A stretch of 64,000 bases of DNA from contig NZ_ONDD01000014.1 in NCBI RefSeq assembly GCF_900316465.1, forward strand, positions 73,173-137,172, given 5' to 3'. Below are positions 60,871 to 64,000 of the stretch, piece by piece; position 1 is the first letter of the stretch; each line of letters opens with the position of its first letter. The notes beneath the pieces are model-generated. The model did not search any database. It saw nothing but the letters and a program-made list of their open reading frames with translations, and was not told where the DNA came from. The translations under genes and the position numbers were made by a program. Origin of the DNA: an uncultured Fibrobacter sp. Its GTDB lineage: Bacteria > Fibrobacterota > Fibrobacteria > Fibrobacterales > Fibrobacteraceae.

Positions 60871-61461
60871 ATGAATACTTTAGAAGCAATCAAGACCCGT
60901 CGCAGTACGCGCAAATTCAAGGCGCAGCCTGTGGAATTAGAAAAGTTGCAGGCCGTCGTCGAGGCGGGCCGTTTCGGACCCACCGGCGGTAATGCGCAGA
61001 CTAATCATTTCTTCGTGATTTCGAATGCGTCGGTGATTGCAAAGCTCAAGGAACTCGTGCAGTCGGCCTTTGCCGCGATGGAACTCCGCGAAGACCTTTA
61101 CAAGAGCCTCAAGAATTCGATTGCGCTTTCTCGCAAGGGCAACTATTCCTTCTGCTATACCGCGCCCGTTTTGATTGTGGTCGCGAACAAGAAGGATTAC
61201 GGCAACAACATGGCCGATGTCGCCTGTGCCGTAGAAAACATGATGCTTGCGGCAAACGAACTCGATCTCGGTAGCTGCTACATCAATCAGCTCAAGTGGC
61301 TGAACGAAGACCCGACGCTTCTCGAATACCTGCGCTCGCTTGGCCTTAAGGAAGACGAACGCGTCTATGCGTCTGTTGCTCTCGGCTATGCCGATACTGA
61401 AAGCGGCCTCCCGAACCGTACGGAATCGCCGCGTGTCGGCAACGAAGTCGTATTCGTGTAG
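60871..61461 (+). CDS. Nitroreductase-family FMN oxidoreductase
   Basis: A 196-residue flavoprotein of the nitroreductase fold. It starts LEAIKTRRSTRKFKAQPVE (FMN phosphate binding by RRSxR), then AGRFGPTGGNAQTNHFFVI near residue 32, DVACAVENMMLAANELDLGSCYI near 113 and the C-terminal VALGYADTE. Substrates of this family range from quinones and nitroaromatics to flavin itself; none can be assigned. AAGGGG sets the start. It stands alone, convergent with the helicase gene, with 29 nt between stops. Confidence 0.87.
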   Translation: MNTLEAIKTRRSTRKFKAQPVELEKLQAVVEAGRFGPTGGNAQTNHFFVISNASVIAKLKELVQSAFAAMELREDLYKSLKNSIALSRKGNYSFCYTAPVLIVVANKKDYGNNMADVACAVENMMLAANELDLGSCYINQLKWLNEDPTLLEYLRSLGLKEDERVYASVALGYADTESGLPNRTESPRVGNEVVFV

Positions 61462-61490
61462 AAGAACGGCAATCGAGCGGAAAGCTCCTT

Positions 61491-63800
61491 CTAAGCTCGT
61501 GTCAACGGGAAATCAAATTGAATAGAACGCGGAGTCGCGAACTTTTCGAAGGCGATTTCGTAGCAGAAATTCTTTTCGTCCACAGCCTTCACGATTCCTA
61601 CGCCAAAGATTTTATGCATCACGCGGTCGCCCTCGGCAAACTCGGCCGAAGGCGCCTTCTTTACAAGTCCAAGGCTTTCGTCGCTCAAAAATTCGCGGTC
61701 GCGATCGATATTTGCAATGTAGGCTTTCGCGGCATCGAGAAAATCTTCTGAAATGCCGCGGGCAATATTCAGTCCGCCCATATCCATTTCCAGCAGGAAT
61801 CTAGACGGATAACGGGTTCCACTTTCGCCTGCAACGCCATCTTCGGCATCGCTTAGGCAAAGTACATTCTCGGCGCGGGTAAATGCTACATAAGCCAGGC
61901 GACGTTCTTCTTCCAGCTGGATTTTATTCTGCACGCGCTTGACCGGAAAAAAGCCTTCGTTCAAGCCGCATACGAATACATACGGAAATTCCAAGCCCTT
62001 TGCATTGTGAATCGTCATGAGCTGCACGCGGTCTTTTTCTTCCGTGTCTTCGTCGGTGTTCGTGAACAGCACGATGTTCTGCAAGTATTCATCTAGCGAA
62101 GCGTCTTCTTCGTAGTAGTTTTCGAATTCCAGAATGCCTTGCTTGAGTTCCGCCAGATTGTCAAGGCGATCTTCGTCGCCGTCTAGACGCAGCATTTCTT
62201 CGTACTTGGTTTCGCGCAGGATTTTCGCGAGGACTTCGGAAACGCTCATGTCCTTGTAGCGGGAACGATACTTTTCAATCAGCTTCACGTATTCCACCAC
62301 ATTGCTTCGGGCCAAGAACCCCTTGCAGTCGAAATCAATCTTCTGATTTTCGTCGCCGACAGACGAAAGTTCCGCCTGCGATGAAACATCGGCGGCCACA
62401 TTGTTCAAAAGACCTGCTTCCGAAACAATTTCAAGCAGAGCTTCGTAGAGTCCGACACCGCGAGCATCGGCAAAGGCTTGCAATGTCGCAATCTTGCGCG
62501 GGCCGAACTGGCGCTTGGGCGTATTCACCGTACGCATGAACGACAAGTCGTCGGCATACACCAGCATTCGCAAGTAGCAAATGACATCCTTGATTTCTTT
62601 GCGTTGGTAAAATCCGACACCACTATAAACCTTGTAAGGAATATTTTCGGCCATCAAGGCTTCTTCTACAGAACGCGACTGCGAGTGCATGCGGTAAAGC
62701 ACCGCAATATCCTTGTAATGGGTTGCACTTTGCACGGCATTCTGAATTTGCTCTACAATCCATTTGGCCTCTTCGCGGGTGTTCTTGGCATGGTAAAATA
62801 CAGGCGTCTTGCCGCCCACACGCTTTGGCCTCAAGACCTTTTCAATTCGGAACTTGTTGTTCTTGATGACCGCGTCCGGTACCTTCAAAATACTGGGTGT
62901 GGAGCGGTAATTGTTCTGCAACAAAATCGTCTTGGTGTTTTCGTGAGTCTTGTCAAATTCCAGAATGCGGTTGACATCGGCACCGCGCCAGCCGTAAATG
63001 GTTTGGTCCGGGTCGCCCACCACAAAAAGATTTTTGTGGTAGCTCGCTAGCAAATCCGCCAACTGATACTGCTGTCCATCGATGTCCTGATATTCGTCAA
63101 CCATGATATACATCATGCGCTTGCGCCACTTGTCGAGCTGTTCCGGGAAGTTTTCGAGAATGTACAACGTCGAAAGAATCAAGTCGTCAAAGTCCAGCGC
63201 GTAATTCTTTTTCTGTTCGTAGAGGTAGCGGTAATAAACGCGCATCCACTTGTCATCGGCCGCTTCCGAAAGCGCGAGCAAATGATCTTTGGTAGTCATA
63301 CCTTCTGACGGCAGTTCCGCAAAAAGCGAAACATAGTTGATATCGGCTGCCTTTCGGCCCCCGATGTAGTCGATGACGCTGCTGATTTTCAAGTCTTTAA
63401 GCGAGTAGCCCAAATCGGCGTAGGCCTTGTGCAAAAGGGACTTCTGGTCGTCTTCGTCCAGAATCATGAATTCTTTCGGGTAGTTCAGCACATGGATTTC
63501 TTCGCGCAGGAACCGCACGCAAAAACCGTGGAAGGTAGAAATGTAGCCGCTATCGTCGCCGCCCAACACCATGCGAATGCGCTTTTTCATTTCGTTCGCG
63601 GCCTTGTTGGTGAACGTGACGCACAGGATGTTCGACGGCGAAATGCCCATCTCTTTCACCAGGTACAGGTAACGCTGGGTCAGCGTCCGAGTTTTACCGG
63701 AGCCCGCTCCTGCCACCACGCGCACAAAACCCTCGGTGGTTTCCACCGCTTCCCGCTGCTCCAAATCCAAGCGTTCCAGATCCATATTTTCTAGGGCCAT
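61491..63800 (-). CDS. pcrA: UvrD/PcrA-type ATP-dependent DNA helicase
   Basis: A superfamily 1A 3'-5' helicase of 769 residues. Motifs in order: Q motif LDLEQREAVE, Ia/Walker A VVAGAGSGKTRTLTQRYL near residue 30, FTNKAANEMKKRI near 65, motif II YIMVDEYQDIDGQQ near 227, motif III VGDPDQTIYGWRGADVNRIL near 257, motif IV NYRSTPSIL, motif V VQLMTIHNAKGLEFPYVFVCGLNEGFFP near 600 and motif VI RRLAYVAFTRAE. It ends with the Tudor-like C-terminal domain of PcrA/UvrD (VMHKIFGVGIVK). GAGG before the ATG at 63800 sets the start; a GTG 6 nt earlier is possible. It serves excision and mismatch repair and removal of RecA. Confidence 0.93.
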   Translation of the reverse strand: MALENMDLERLDLEQREAVETTEGFVRVVAGAGSGKTRTLTQRYLYLVKEMGISPSNILCVTFTNKAANEMKKRIRMVLGGDDSGYISTFHGFCVRFLREEIHVLNYPKEFMILDEDDQKSLLHKAYADLGYSLKDLKISSVIDYIGGRKAADINYVSLFAELPSEGMTTKDHLLALSEAADDKWMRVYYRYLYEQKKNYALDFDDLILSTLYILENFPEQLDKWRKRMMYIMVDEYQDIDGQQYQLADLLASYHKNLFVVGDPDQTIYGWRGADVNRILEFDKTHENTKTILLQNNYRSTPSILKVPDAVIKNNKFRIEKVLRPKRVGGKTPVFYHAKNTREEAKWIVEQIQNAVQSATHYKDIAVLYRMHSQSRSVEEALMAENIPYKVYSGVGFYQRKEIKDVICYLRMLVYADDLSFMRTVNTPKRQFGPRKIATLQAFADARGVGLYEALLEIVSEAGLLNNVAADVSSQAELSSVGDENQKIDFDCKGFLARSNVVEYVKLIEKYRSRYKDMSVSEVLAKILRETKYEEMLRLDGDEDRLDNLAELKQGILEFENYYEEDASLDEYLQNIVLFTNTDEDTEEKDRVQLMTIHNAKGLEFPYVFVCGLNEGFFPVKRVQNKIQLEEERRLAYVAFTRAENVLCLSDAEDGVAGESGTRYPSRFLLEMDMGGLNIARGISEDFLDAAKAYIANIDRDREFLSDESLGLVKKAPSAEFAEGDRVMHKIFGVGIVKAVDEKNFCYEIAFEKFATPRSIQFDFPLTRA

Positions 63801-64000
63801 GCGCACCTCACAAACTACACGAGCACCACATAGTGAACATTTGTTTTACTGCACAAAAATATAGTAATCCACGAGGCTTAGTCCGGCCAAATCATATAGT
63901 TACAGAGGCTCCACGAAAGTCAAAACAGTCCAAGTTGCATAAAAACATGGTTATTCAGCGAATAAACAACCTGAAAGGACTTAAAAAAAAAAAAAAATTT

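Noticed and set aside
63950..64000. Start of a small gene at the right end (ATG at 63950)
   Set aside because: Only 17 codons lie in the window, ending in a run of 15 A; no Shine-Dalgarno sequence. The A run could also be a sequence end artefact.

Overview
The window looks like chromosomal DNA of a Fibrobacter species (phylum Fibrobacterota). The best single clue is the 199-residue protein at 6978-7577, which carries the Fibrobacter major paralogous (FISUMP, TIGR02145-type) domain. A Gram-negative envelope (lipid A-type acyltransferase, lipoproteins, outer-membrane barrels) and a prepilin-type pseudopilin agree with this. The window is gene-dense and has two tRNA genes. I see no rRNA, IS element, prophage or CRISPR array.

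Layout. 1-4949: mraY, a pilin-like protein, a eukaryote-type UDP-sugar pyrophosphorylase overlapping an LpxL-like acyltransferase, and a binding-protein lipoprotein whose two lobes are in swapped order. 5106-6402: an Smr protein, tRNA-Pro, and about 450 bp of hairpin-rich repeats built from pieces of the 3' end of that tRNA. 6403-8230: a DinJ/YafQ toxin-antitoxin pair, the FISUMP protein and a cysteine-repeat secreted protein. 8519-11117: clpB behind a near-perfect sigma-54 promoter. 11205-21837: hisC-hisN, comEC, two metalloprotease-like proteins, L-asparaginase, rplY, tRNA-Gln and ispE. 21986-27968: an RND/LolA-like/DUF1302-like envelope lipid-trafficking operon.

28013-35682 is the most unusual locus. 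It is a six-gene operon: an STAS anti-anti-sigma protein, a PLP-dependent enzyme, a one-module NRPS (A-T-C), a MATE exporter fused to an RsbW-like ATPase domain, and a membrane-bound SpoIIE-type phosphatase (five proteins, six functions). All parts of a partner-switching signalling circuit are interleaved with a biosynthetic enzyme pair and its probable exporter. From the PLP gene onward it is visibly more AT-rich than its flanks. I do not recognise it as a described system.

35697-57000: mostly housekeeping genes. These are ftsK, a CHASE2 adenylate cyclase, folK-dNK-panC, rho with a long N-terminal extension, proC, a sigma-54 activator with a receiver-like N-terminus, an ABC (FecCD/BtuCD-type) operon with no binding protein, nspC, tsaE, sufE, a geranylgeranyl-reductase-like flavoprotein, an exported pentapeptide-repeat protein and radA.

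58017-60837 is a decayed or variable strip: the last codons of a second UvrD-type helicase, a DsbD reduced to its C-terminal thioredoxin domain, an acyltransferase-3 protein cut short, and two paralogous lipoproteins. A nitroreductase and a UvrD/PcrA helicase close the window.

A recurring regulatory signature is TATATT placed exactly 7 nt before a start codon, seen at five or more genes. It suggests leaderless or near-leaderless transcripts. Several start codons below were moved from the longest reading frame because of Shine-Dalgarno position, signal peptides or this motif.
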